From the NCBI GenBank assembly GCA_003254925.1, contig QANZ01008798.1:1-64000 (forward strand): DNA of 64,000 nucleotides, written 5' to 3'. Below, piece by piece: positions 24,523-35,277 of the stretch. The notes under the pieces are model-generated. The model was not told the DNA's origin and searched no databases. It worked only from the letters and a program-made list of their open reading frames with translations. Position numbers and translations under genes: made by a program. This DNA is from Chamaecrista fasciculata (lineage: Eukaryota; Streptophyta; Magnoliopsida; Fabales; Fabaceae). Numbering within the stretch: the stretch's first letter is position 1; every line of letters starts with the position of its first letter.

Positions 24523-25936
24523 TGTTGGGAAATCACAGAGGGAGCGCAGCGGAAGGAAAAATTAAAAAAAAAAACTTTGATTAAATATGCTAACTCTGTG
24601 ATTCCTTCCAGGATCCACTAACTATGTTTATACCAGGAAAGTAAAGATGTTTACCTAATTTCAATCGGTGACTTATCGTGTTCGCGAATTTGAGAAGTCC
24701 ACTCCGAGTGTCCTTCCTCTACCGGTGATCCACACGAGCAGTTTGGCAGATGCCTAGGTGCTAGCCTCCTTCACTTCTTCCCAAGTGAATACGGGAACTC
24801 TATCTATGATTCTTGAATGATCAAGAACTATTCTTGATTATCAAGATTGATTGGGGAGTACTAATATTATCAGGTGCAGGTCCAATTCTCTTTTCAAGAA
24901 AATCGACTCACTCTCACAATATTAGGACTAGGCGAATTTTCACTCTCAATGGGTGCTCTAGGCGAAATTCTTGGTCTGACCAAGAATTGATGTGTGTTGT
25001 GACTTATTCTTGTGTTAGGCGCCTAGAGCTCTATTTATAGTGTTCTCATTCCTAGTTTTAGGGAATCCTAATCCAATTAGCAAATCTCTAAGATATTGGA
25101 TATCNNNNNNNNNNNNNNNNNNNNNNNNNNNNNNNNNNNNNNNNNNNNNNNNNNNNNNNNNNNNNNNNNNNNNNNNNNNNNNNNNNNNNNNNNNNNNNNN
25201 NNNNNNNNNNNNNNNNNNNNNNNNNNNNNNNNNNNNNNNNNNNNNNNNNNNNNNNNNNNNNNNNNNNNNNNNNNNNNNNNNNNNNNNNNNNNNNNNNNNN
25301 NNNNNNNNNNNNNNNNNNNNNNNNNNNNNNNNNNNNNNNNNNNNNNNNNNNNNNNNNNNNNNNNNNNNNNNNNNNNNNNNNNNNNNNNNNNNNNNNNNNN
25401 NNNNNNNNNNNNNNNNNNNNNNNNNNNNNNNNNNNNNNNNNNNNNNNNNNNNNNNNNNNNNNNNNNNNNNNNNNNNNNNNNNNNNNNNNNNNNNNNNNNN
25501 NNNNNNNNNNNNNNNNNNNNNNNNNNNNNNNNNNNNNNNNNNNNNNNNNNNNNNNNNNNNNNNNNNNNNNNNNNNNNNNNNNNNNNNNNNNNNNNNNNNN
25601 NNNNNNNNNNNNNCTCGCTTATGACTAAACCCATGCAGGACTCTCCGGGTCGGTCCAGCAATTTGTAACCTTTACAAAATTGCACCATGACTCTCGAGAA
25701 GCAACTAGTGCATGTATCTCTATACACCGAGGTCATGCTGGTCTTAGTTCATTTACGTTCCCACGTGAATGATCGACCAGGGACAGTTTTAGATTAATTA
25801 TCATATAATTAATCAAGGATTGTTATCATAGTAAACATACTAATAATATGATAACCATTAATTTATCTCCATAAATTAATTAATATGTTCAAAACATATT
25901 TATAAAATGATTGGCCCTAGGGCACAATCTCCAACA
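24523..25936. mobile_element. Solo LTR 2 (with sequence gap)
   Basis: Starts TGTTGGGAAATCACAGAG and ends CACAATCTCCAACA, with a perfect 5-bp TSD CTTTT (24518-24522, 25937-25941). A 509-base gap (25105-25613) lies inside, so the true length is unknown and a full element cannot be excluded. The last 215 bases recur in reverse at 49166-49380. Confidence 0.8.
25105..25613. other. Sequence gap (509 N)
   Basis: Unknown bases inside solo LTR 2. Apparent open frames across it are artefacts. Confidence 1.
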
Positions 25937-25949
25937 CTTTTAAGTATAA

Positions 25950-26377
25950 GGCAAAAGTAATGTTGGTACCCCCAACGTATGGGGTCCTTTTCAGTTATAC
26001 CCAATGTTTTTTTGTCAATAACCCCAACATTTCACATTTGAGTTAATTACACCCCAAACCGATTTTTTTTGCTTTAAGGTCCTTAAGTTTCCATTATTTA
26101 GAAATCCTCCATTCTCTCAAGATTTTTCTTTCACACAAGTCCCTAACTAATTACAGAATAGTCCAAAATGTTTGTCATCTTTAACGAACTAGTCCCTGCA
26201 ATTGAGGAACCCGAAAAATCTCTCTCCTCTGTTTTTCACAGTTCCAGCAACCACACAAAAACTTGACAGTAAGTCTCGAATACAGAGAAATCGAACAGAA
26301 ACACCAATAGCTCTGGCTCCCAACGTTAACACACAATCTCCGGTGGCAGTGCCATCGTGGACTTCAAAACCCCTTTG

Positions 26378-26435
<58 letters not shown>

Positions 26436-26802
26436 TAAAGAAGATGAGTGAGACAGACGGTTGTAAGGGAAGGAAAATAGATGGAAGCGAAGTAATTTAG
26501 GGGAGATTAGGAAGTTGAGGATGACGACAAGAAGGACCATGTCGATGGAAACAAGGACAGAGTGGACGGCGACGATGGAGTGTGGTGGTGATGTTTTAGC
26601 ATAAGAGAAGGAGGGTTGTTAATTATTCTAAGGACATGTTTGTTAAAAATGACAAACATTCTGGATTATTCTGTAATTAATTAGGGGGTTTAGGTATAAT
26701 TGACTCAAATGTGAAATGCTGGAGGTATAATTGACAAAAAAAAACGTTGAGGTATAACTGAAAATGACCCCATATGTTGGGAGTACCAACAATACTTTTG
26801 CC
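25950..26802. mobile_element. MULE-type element with a GA microsatellite and possible captured DNA
   Basis: Ends GGCAAAAGTAATGTTGGTAC and (reverse complement) GGCAAAAGTATTGTTGGTAC are inverted over about 120 bases. Flanks TAAGTATAA (25941-25949) and CAAGTATAA (26803-26811) match at 8 of 9. The interior (26200-26600) is GC-richer with a (GA)n tract at 26380-26431 and phrases such as GACGGCGACGATGGAG, suggesting a captured 5-prime UTR or exon, though I cannot name a source. Its left TSD starts next to the right TSD of solo LTR 2. Confidence 0.82.
26380..26431 (+). repeat. (GA)n microsatellite
   Basis: About 26 uninterrupted GA units. Confidence 0.98.
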
Positions 26803-27228
26803 CAAGTATAACCCCAAACCTACTTTTAGGATGCAATTTAACTTCTTTTGTTAACAATTTTAATTGGGCAAAGAAATAACTCTTCAAAAGTTAACACATA
26901 ATTTCGAATTCGTCGCATTTGGATTTAAAATGAGAGAGATATAACCAATTTCACTTTCTTTTTTACTGTGGAACGAGTGATTCACTTTCACGATTCAATT
27001 TGACCTCATTAATTTATTAAAAGCCCCACCTAGATGTTAAAAACAACTCATGTATTGAACTTGTCGTATTGAAACTTGAAACGAGAGATATATGATCTCA
27101 TTCAATAGTTTATGATTGAGAAAATATGAAAACATGTATGACCAATATGAAACAAAATTAATATTTATGACCAATTTGAAATATATCCGACTTTTTTGGA
27201 TCAATTTGAGGTTTTGACCTATTTAAAA

Positions 27229-27987
27229 AATAGAAGGAATGAGCAAGATTTGTCATCATTCCATCGAGCCCCAGCCCCCAACTCTCAAGATTTCCGAAAA
27301 TCCATCGCTTTGATGCTCTTCCTTTCAAAATAATTTGTACTCTTTCGACTCTTCTTTGTATGAATTGTGCAGAAGCCTAGCAATTACGCTCATATTCCTT
27401 CCTTCACGACTCTTCTTTTTCTTTCCGGCATTGGCTTATCACGCTCATACGGTATGTCTGCGATATTTCTTTGCTTAGTTCATAGGTTCTGTCTAAGACA
27501 TTCGATTTATTCCCTTGCATTGCACTGCGTTTCAATACGTGTAAGAATCTTAAAGTAAGGTTGTGAGATTTTCCTGTAATTATCGAAGTGGCTAATATAT
27601 ATATATATATATATATATGTTGTTTCTATGGTAAAGTTTGGGCATCTTGATTAGTTTGATTAATTAAATAGGTATTATGCTTTCCTTTAATCCGCGAAGT
27701 TCAAATTGGTTAATGAATGTGTAGTTTTGTTTTATTTGTTTTTCTCCGGTTAAGTTTGGATATAGTGGAATATTTGCTGGACGATGATGATATATATTCT
27801 CGAAACTGCGTTTCCTTATAATTGGAATGGTGTGTTTAGTTAGTTTGATGAAATGGGTATTCTTACTATTCTGCTTGTCTTTTTCTTATTGTAGTTAGTT
27901 ATATTCGCTTATTAAAGTACTAAACTTCATTTTTCTTCCTCTTTGGCCTTCAAAGCCGTGGAGGATTGTGGGAAGTAGTTATTAAAA
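27229..27987 (+). promoter_or_regulatory. HAKAI promoter, 5-prime UTR and probable UTR intron
   Basis: The 285 bases after the MULE end contain pyrimidine-rich, less AT-rich DNA typical of a plant leader (27260-27450). CATACG/GTATGTCTGCG near 27452 is a good donor, and TTGGCCTTCAAAG near 27954 could be the acceptor, giving a roughly 500-bp leader intron with T-rich interior and a (TA)n tract at 27597-27618. This is inferred without transcript data. Confidence 0.4.
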
Positions 27988-30676
27988 ATGCTTCAGATTC
28001 GGCTTAGCAAGTTGCCAGCTTCAGAAAGTACTGGAGGGGCGAGGCCGTCACCTCTTGAAACTGTTATTGCATGCCCTGATCATCTGGTCCTTGCTGATCT
28101 TCCTGTAGCAAAAGGCATAGGTGTAGCCAGTGCTACTTCTTTTGTCAAGAGTTTAGGTCGAAGGTCCCGCCGTCAGCTTGGTGAGCGAGTTCATTTCTGT
28201 GTTCGTTGTGATTTCCCTATAGCAATCTATGGACGGCTGGTAACTATATGAACATCTTTAAATTTTATTTAGTTCTTTGATTGTTTGAAATGTTTCAAAT
28301 AAATGGTAAAATATGTGGTTCCATTTGGTTGCATTTTAGCCTCTCTTTTTTTCTTCACTCTACTCTCAATCTCCCTCCCCTCTGAAAGCATCAATGAGGA
28401 AAATCTAATTCGAGCATTCTAGCTGAATTAATATGTCTTCATTTCTCTTACTAGTTACTAAAAAAATATTTAGTTTCATGGAACGAACAAGCGTCATGTA
28501 GAATGATATTCTATTGTTATATTCATGAGAACAGAGACTTTTTTGAAAAAAGTTGAATATCTTATTCTTACTCATACCAAATTCTCCATGCGGTCAATGA
28601 AGGAAAGAAGTGTATGATATATGGACAATTCATTTGAATAACTAATCAGAATGTATGTTAAATGTTCCCATTTTATTATATGAATGGCATAAACTACTAA
28701 AATTCTGTGCTTATTGGGCTGCTCACTTTTTTATTCCCTGCTCTTTATTCTGAGTAATCTTTTCTATGATAGAGGAGAATTGATTTCCTTTTAGTATATT
28801 CCTGTAAATGTCATTCTTTTTTCTTTATTTTTTAGAGCTTCTAGAATCTAGGTAAACTATATGGATAATTTAATATTACAGACTACACTTATGACTAGCT
28901 GGTGTACACTTAGATTGGCATCAGGACAACAATATTTTTCCAAATGGCATTTCTTGTATTAAGTTTTAGATTTTGAATATCCCTTTTGACATGAACCTCA
29001 TTGGTCTCCTCATTGCTTCCATGGTTATTTTCAGATTTGGTTTCTTTGTTGGGGTGTTTTGCAGGGAGGGAGGGGGAAGGGGCTGAATATATGCTTGAAG
29101 TATCTAATATTTGACATTGGCTTGCTGTAATTAACACTAACAGGGTTGTGGTCTTGCAGAGCCCTTGTGAGCACACTTACTGTCTTGATTGTGCTAGAAG
29201 TGACTCATTGTGCTACCTGTAAGAATATTTCTTATCTTAAGATCTCCATATAGAAAGAAAATTCTTGTTTAAGGAGCTTTTGGTTTCTATCCCTACATAT
29301 TCCCATCAAAAATTGAAAGGTTGATCTTTTACAGAGGATTTCACGCTTTACACCAGCTTGAAATTATAATTTGAAGGCCTTTGGCTTTTGAAGCAGGAGC
29401 TGTACTAGTAAGCTGTATTTTTCAATGGGCTGAAAGTAGTACAAAAGGGGATTAGGGGATCTATTTGTTGTTATCTTAATTTTTGTTTTTTTGTTGAGAT
29501 TATTTTCTATGAGTGACGTTGAAATGATTTTTTAAGCATATAGCGAGTCATATTTCATTATACATAAATACTTGTATATGTCTGTTCTGTACTAACCAAG
29601 TGAGTCGAAATATTAGAATATGAGTGGAGAGGAGTATTTTATATTTATTTATTCATTTGTTCTTTTTGTATAGATTTTGTCATGGGGCCATGAGGTCTTC
29701 TACCTTAATATTGATCCCTTGGCAGCTTCATTTCCCTTTTCACAATTGAATATATAGAGGATTTCTCTCTGTATACCATCTGAAGCTATTTTAAGATTGA
29801 TTCTTTCTTTATTGGAACAGGTGTGATGAACGAATCCAGAAGATTCAGACAATCAAAATGATGGAAGGAATCTTTGTTTGTGCTGCTCCTCATTGTCTCA
29901 AGTCTTTCTTGAAGAAGGGTGAATTTGAATCTCACATCCAAGATAACCATGCCGATCTTCTCCGGCCCAACGCTGAGAGGGAAGATGGAAATGAGTCAGA
30001 GGCACAGAGTGTTAGGCAACCTACAGCATCAGACTCCACTGCTCGAGGTCCCCAGAGGCCAGGGTTTTCTCCTGGTTCGAATTCTCAGCTCCATGACTGG
30101 GAAGACAAAAGTCGCCGACAACCTATGAGAGAACAACCCCCATCAAGGCCAATTCTACATTCAAAGCCACCATTTTATGGTCAAGGTCAAAATCCCCCTT
30201 CAGATCCCCAATCTGGCCCTCCTGGAGCCATTCAACAGGCCTTCCATCCACAAAGCTTCGACATGCAGCTCCCCCAACATGAACCCTCCCATTTTGCCGA
30301 GAGACAGCAAGGAGTTGTTCCGGAGACCCCATTTCCTGATTATCAACCCATGCATTCTTCCCAGCCACCCAATTTTGCCATGCCAGTTAATCCAAATGCA
30401 ATGCTGAATCCTCCGATGCCATTTGGTTACCCTCCTTACCCGCACGAGGGAGCACAACCATTTTATGCTGCTCCCTTTGATATGCCCAGGCAGGAATCAG
30501 CTTCTGAAATGGGTCCAGAACAAGATTCTTTGTTGGGATACCCACCAGGTCCAGCAAGTGGTCCGAATTTTCCAGCAAATTATCCCCAGCCTTGGAATGC
30601 TGGAATGACCGGTGCGCCTTTCGATCAAGCTCAGGGTGGTATGATTATGGATCCAAGGGATGCCAAAGGTATGTAG
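27988..30676 (+). CDS. HAKAI: HAKAI-type RING E3 ubiquitin ligase, three exons
   Basis: Plant HAKAI is a nuclear component of the m6A mRNA methyltransferase complex (with MTA, MTB, FIP37, VIR). Exons 27988-28239, 29160-29218 and 29821-30676 join in frame to 388 residues (Arabidopsis about 360). The start MLQIRLSK and the block CPDHLVLADLPVAKGIG are family hallmarks. RING ligands are visible: C71xxC74, C87xH89, C92xxC95, C102xxC105. It is followed by a C2H2-type site C124-C129-H142-H147 (CAAPHCLKSFLKKGEFESHI), then a long Pro/Gln-rich low-complexity tail. The frame stops at a TAG (30674-30676) right after RDAKGM; a further coding-like stretch in another frame follows (see next entry). Otherwise no defect is seen. 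Confidence 0.93.
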
Positions 30677-30683
30677 TATTACA

Positions 30684-30789
30684 GACAATGCTCTTCGCAG
30701 GAAGGATGGATCTCTGCCTCGGAAACACAAATGCCATGGTGAATTTCTGTCTTCTGATGAGCAAGGCTATGGGTGGCACTGCATGAGAT
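30684..30789 (+). other. Coding-like tail after the HAKAI stop, out of frame
   Basis: Read from 30684, the sequence gives DNALRRKDGSLPRKHKCHGE and then FLSSDEQGYGWHCMR with a stop (about 30787). The QGYGW piece resembles the (Q)xFGW motif near the end of other HAKAI proteins. It lies in the +1 frame relative to the annotated stop. The 16 bases 30669-30684 start with GT and end with AG, and removing them would join the frames, but such an intron is far below normal size. A frameshift or a small insertion is more likely. Confidence 0.45.
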
Positions 30790-31928
30790 AATGATGATAT
30801 TTTTGGACGACAGGATTAACATGGTTTCCAATCAGTAGTCCATTTTCAGTATTACTTTGTCTTCTCATAAAATTGCTGCAAATTCAGTTGTTGGGTGATT
30901 CTTTTTCTTCAAAAACAGAGAAAAGAACTATGAGGGGTGATATTTTGAATGATCCAATGGCAATATTTTGAATCTATATCGTGTTTTTATACTCATGGAA
31001 TTCTAAGTTTGATAGCAGGTGCCCAATGATTCTTTTGTTTGTTATTAGTTTTTAAAACAAGGGTGTGATTGATAAGAAGAGTAAGGTCTTCAACTTCATT
31101 CTAGATGTTTGTTGTAAGTGCATGGCTCGTTGTGTAATGTCTGGTCAGGGTTCTAGCATGTGTTTTGTTTCCGATTTTCTTATGTTACTGTTCCCCAACT
31201 AGAGATTTTCACTATATGTTATTTCTTCTGGCTGCTGTAATCTTTACTCTCCTACGTATTTCTTATTTTACAGATCTCCTTTTTTGGAATACGGATTCTC
31301 GATAGTGTTTAGGTGATCTGATCCTGTCACAAACATTTGGGATGAGAGAAATAAGTATGTTCTATAGTAGTTCAGAAGAAAACAGAATAAAACCTCAGCC
31401 CTGCTTTTTATTTCACAAATTAATTTTAATTTGTGATTGCTGCTGAAATTAAATTTCAGTTATTTTAGAACACAGTTGGCATAAATGCAAAAGCCTATGG
31501 AGACTCGACTCACGACGTGTCTATAACTTTTTGGGACTAAAGACATATCTAGAGCATGTAAAGCATATTAGTCTTGGTCCTCATAAAAACCATTTTGACA
31601 TATACATCTTAAATCAGTTTTAAGAACTGAAACTAAAATTTATGTTTAATTTGATCAAATGACACAGAATGTTTGGAGAGAAAGATGACTCTTTGGTGAT
31701 TTTAGTTGTGCCATAAGAGAAAATGGAGTCAATGTTCAATTCAAAGGGAGGAGAGAAGGGTGCAAGTCATGGACTCTCCAAAATTACTTTGCTAGACAAT
31801 GTTTTGACTCACTACTCCTAACACCTTTTTTCCCTAATTTTATCATTAATTAGTAAAAATAAGAAATAAACATTTAAATCGCTGAAATATTATTTTAAAT
31901 CAATGTGAGTGATTCAGATAAAATATTG
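30790..31928. other. HAKAI 3-prime UTR and intergenic DNA
   Basis: T-rich sequence with several near-AATAAA signals (for example AGAATAAAACC at 31385). No further coding signal. The 3-prime end of HAKAI is probably in 30850-31400 but cannot be placed. Confidence 0.35.
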
Positions 31929-33113
31929 GCTTAAGTGCACTTTTGGTCCCAATACTATGACTGAGGTTTCAATTTGGTCCCATAACTATTTTTGTTGCAG
32001 ATTTGGTCCCAAACCTTCGCAAAAAGTTTCACCGTTAGTCCCCTGGTCACTTCCGTCCAATTTTCGCCGTTAAGTGTGACGTGGCAGTCTGACTGGGATG
32101 CTGACGTGGCAAAATCAAATGAGATGGAGTAAGTTAGGATCAATATGTAACATTTCATAACTTCTCTGGACTGAAAGCATAATTTTATTGAAAATGAGAT
32201 GAAGAGGGATCCTGAATCTCCCTTCTCCTTCACTTTCCGCAACCTTCCACTCCACTCTGAGTTCGGGCAGCCACCACGACGTCGAGCAGCCACCGCGAAG
32301 CTGAGCCACCACCACGACGCCGAACAGCCACCGCAAAGTCGTTAAGCCACCGCGATTTTCGTTCAGCCACCACGATTTTCGTTCAGCTACCGGTTTGTCT
32401 CTCTTTCTCTCGTTTTCCTTCTCTTGTTCTCCTTTCCTTTTGATTCTCTCATTCTCGCTAAAACCTAATTCACTCTCTTCCGGTTATTGTTCGATTGTTG
32501 ATTGATGCAGTAATTTTTGGGCTATTCGATTACTAAGTTTGGGGTTTGTTTATTTTGTAGCTTTATTGATTTAGGGATTTGGTTTCCTGCTCTCACACCT
32601 TCATTCTCATGCTTTACTTTTGTGTATCAAACTTCTCTCCTTCATTGAGAAACTTTTTACAGTTGTGCTTAGTTCATCTTCTCTCTTTGTTGTTATGATT
32701 TCTCGATTTTTGATGTTCATACGATTTCGTTGAACAAGGAGATGGCGTCGGAGATTGTGAGGATTGCGTTGGAGAAAAGTAGGGTATTCGATTCGGAGGA
32801 AACAGATGAGCGAGGATGAGAAAGAAGAGTGAGAATGGAAAAAATATTTTGGTCCTAATTATGCTTTCAGTCCAGAGAAGTTATGAAATGTTACATATTG
32901 ATCCTAACTTACTCCATCTCATTTGATTTTGCCACGTCAGCATCCCAGTCAGACTGCCACGTCACACTTAACGGCGAAAATTGGACGGAAGTGACCAGGG
33001 GACTAACGGTGAAACTTTTTGCGAAGGTTTGGGACCAAATCTGCAACAAAAATAGTTATGGGACCAAATTGAAACCTTAGTCATAGTATTGGGACCAAAA
33101 GTGCACTTAAGCC
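31929..33113. mobile_element. Young MULE-type element, family GGCTTAAGT
   Basis: The terminal inverted repeats run about 250 bases (31929-32180 and 32862-33113) and differ at only about one position by eye (GACTGAGG versus GACTAAGG). Flanks AAAAATATT (31920-31928) and TAAAATATT (33114-33122) match at 8 of 9. The interior (about 32200-32840) is genic in style: a 'cagccaccgcga' repeat block, a pyrimidine-rich leader, and ATGGCGTCGGAGATTGTGAG at 32743. No transposase. The near-identical arms point to a recent origin or gene conversion. Confidence 0.88.
32190..32845 (+). other. Probable captured genic DNA in the young MULE
   Basis: The block 32260-32400 repeats the unit GCAGCCACCGCGA-type with a period near 21-24 bases. 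It is followed by a leader-like segment with a possible intron (GTTTGTCTCTC near 32393 to TTTTGTAG near 32560), then an ATG at 32743 opening 24 codons (MASEIVRIALEKSRVFDSEE). I do not recognise the source gene. GC content and layout suggest the 5-prime end of a host gene. Confidence 0.45.
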
Positions 33114-33212
33114 TAAAATATTTGTTCAAAACTATTCAAAATGCTTTACAAACACCTATTTTACTCTTTTTGAACAATAGACTAAAAAAAAGTATGTAAA
33201 AGAATTTTATTT

Positions 33213-33751
33213 GGTCAAAGGGTCATTTTGGTCCTAAATGTATGTCCTAATATTCATTTTGGTCCATTATGTTTCAAAATGTTTAAATTAGTCCTAAATG
33301 TTAGCAAAATGATTCATTTTGGTCCTAAATATTGGTAAAATATTCTATTTTGGTCCCAAACTATTGAATTTTGTCATATTTATCCCGTTTCTCATTTCAA
33401 GTTTAAAGGACTTGTTAAGAGGAACTCGTAGCTCTGAATTCGTCGTATTCGAATTTGAAACGAGAGAGATATAATCGATTTTGTTTGTTTGACCATGAAA
33501 GGAGAGGTTTAGTTTTATGAACGATTTGACCTCGTTTGCTGATGACCCCAATTGGATAGAAAAATTACTCTTCGAGAACAATACGTAGCTCTAAACTCGT
33601 CAAGTTTGAACTTGAAACAAGCCATATTCAAGAGTTTGGGACCAAAATGAAACATTTTGCAAACATTTAGGACCAATTTGAACATTTTGAAACATAATGG
33701 ACCAAAATGAACACTAAGACATACATTTAGAGCCAAAATGACCCTTTAACC
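33213..33751. mobile_element. MULE-type foldback, family GGTCAAA, copy C
   Basis: Perfect 9-bp TSD ATTTTATTT (33204-33212, 33752-33760). Ends GGTCAAAGGGTCATTTTGG and CCAAAATGACCCTTTAACC are inverted, with blocks 'ttcattttggtcctaaatgt' on both arms. It shares the 'gaatttgaaacgagagagatataa' and 'gacctcgtttgctgatgacccc' cores with copies A and B. Confidence 0.88.
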
Positions 33752-34094
33752 ATTTTATTTTAAAAGGCCAAGTTTTTTCAGCTTGTTTTTATGTATTTTT
33801 TTTCACCATCAAGCCACATGGCATTGGCAGGTGTACCATAGTCTAGGGTCATATGAACATGGTTAGAATATAAGTAGGGTATTAAAATTTTCGAATTCGG
33901 ATCAAGAGAAATTAAAAATTTTTTTTATTAATATAAAATTATTTTTATAAATTTTTTTGCATATGTAACTACTAAAAAAAATCATAAATAGGAATGCATT
34001 ATTAGAATACTTCAATATTTATAAAATATTTAATATCTTTTCAACACAGTTTTAAAGTATTATATATTTTATATATAAAAGTAAATATTTATTA

Positions 34095-34401
34095 GGCAAA
34101 AATACTCTTAGTACTCACAAAGTATGAAGTCAATTTCAGTTATACCCCTAAAATTTTTTTGGCTCAATTATACTCGTAAAGTATGTGGTTAGTTTCAATT
34201 GTACCCCTGATCTTTTCTTTTTTTTTTTTATCGATTGTACTCCTAATTTAGGGATACAATTTATTCAAATGTGAAATATTAGGGATAGAATTGACTCAAA
34301 AAAATTTTAATGATACAACTAAAACTGATCACATACTTCAGGAGTACAATTGACCTAAAATACTTTTGAAGGTACGATTAAAATTGACTCCATAATATAA
34401 T
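34095..34401. repeat. MULE-type MITE fragment, right end lost
   Basis: Starts GGCAAAAATACTCTTAGTAC, and the arms ('gtcaatttcagttatacccct' and 'aggtacgattaaaattgac') are inverted copies like the element at 25950-26802, but the last 30 or so bases of the right end are missing. No TSD. Confidence 0.6.
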
Positions 34402-35277
34402 ATAGATATATAGGTAGAGTGCAGATAAAATACCACCACACTCGGACCCAAATCCAAACACAGGATCATTGTCCGTGGACACTGACTTATCCAGCTACAT
34501 GAACTAACCTTGTGTTTTTTTTTTTTTTATATATAAACTATAGCAAAATACAAAACGAAGGACAATAAAACGGTAAAACAAAGGAACAACAGGCCTGAAC
34601 TAAAAACCACATGCGCCCTAGGGAAGGCCCAATCTGATGGTGGTAGCATGCCACCGAGATAAGCATTGTCGAAGGAAGTTGAGGCAACAAGTAGTGCTTG
34701 AATCTTGATGAATGATTTTCCAACAAAGGACAAGGACGTAGAGGCACTTTAAGCTTCCAGAAATCCTTCCATGCAAAATCAAGATTCTGAACCCAATTCT
34801 GTGTCTGATGACACTCAACTTTGTAACCACAACTACTAGACCAGTGCATCCTCCATCCCATGCCCAGACAAAGGTTGTGAAATAGAATGTCTTGTGGTCA
34901 TAGCTTGCCCTAGTCATTTCTTCCTGATAAATTAGAAACAACAACTACTAACTTTTTACTTATACAGCTATGATCTCGTAATTAGTGATTAGAATTAGAG
35001 TCTTTCCGATACAATGATTTCTGAGTAATAGGTACAAGAAGTGACAACATGCAAACAGTTTTTATACAGAAGTCTATATATTTGGTAACTCATAATCAGA
35101 TGAAGATGCCGAAGGGTTTTTCTTACAGTTTATACAACATTGCTGTTGAACTTGAGAATGTATATACTACACAAAACCATGACTTTAAGCCTATGATGTA
35201 TGTGTGGACCACCTGAACTGGTATAGATTACTTTTCTCCATGATGAAAGTAGTTTTTAAGGAAACAAGATCACAATC
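34402..35277. other. Intergenic DNA downstream of the Josephin gene
   Basis: Several overlapping open frames on the minus strand at 34527-34944 look weakly like a LINE tail (FAWKDFWKLKVPLRP) but I could not support it. 34960-35277 probably holds the 3-prime UTR of the Josephin gene. Confidence 0.35.

Larger units (their letters stand above)
20556..27219. mobile_element. MULE-type foldback, family GGTCAAA, copy B, broken by later insertions
   Basis: Pieces at 20556-20730, 23938-24522, and 26803-27219 match element A ('tcatatctctctcatttcaaatccaaatacaattaaatc', 'gaatttggtcatatc', 'gacaaatgaggtcaaatagt') and join up in order when the insertions are removed. The right end is ...GGTTTTGACC at 27219. 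The left end is missing; it seems to have been lost before solo LTR 1 inserted. Insertions: LTR 1 at the left edge, the Copia element, solo LTR 2 and a MULE MITE. Confidence 0.75.

Noticed and set aside
25040..25736. Long open frames across 25.0-25.7 kb on both strands
   Set aside because: They exist only because the 509 unknown bases contain no stop codons.
30123..30730. Several open frames antisense or shifted within HAKAI exon 3
   Set aside because: They are shadows of the Pro/Gln-rich HAKAI tail and show no independent motif.
32883..33080. Open frame in the right arm of the young MULE
   Set aside because: The same frame occurs in the left arm; it is terminal-repeat sequence with no protein family signal.
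34527..34944. Overlapping minus-strand frames with weak LINE-like words
   Set aside because: Too short and too diverged to support a family; no domain motif is complete.
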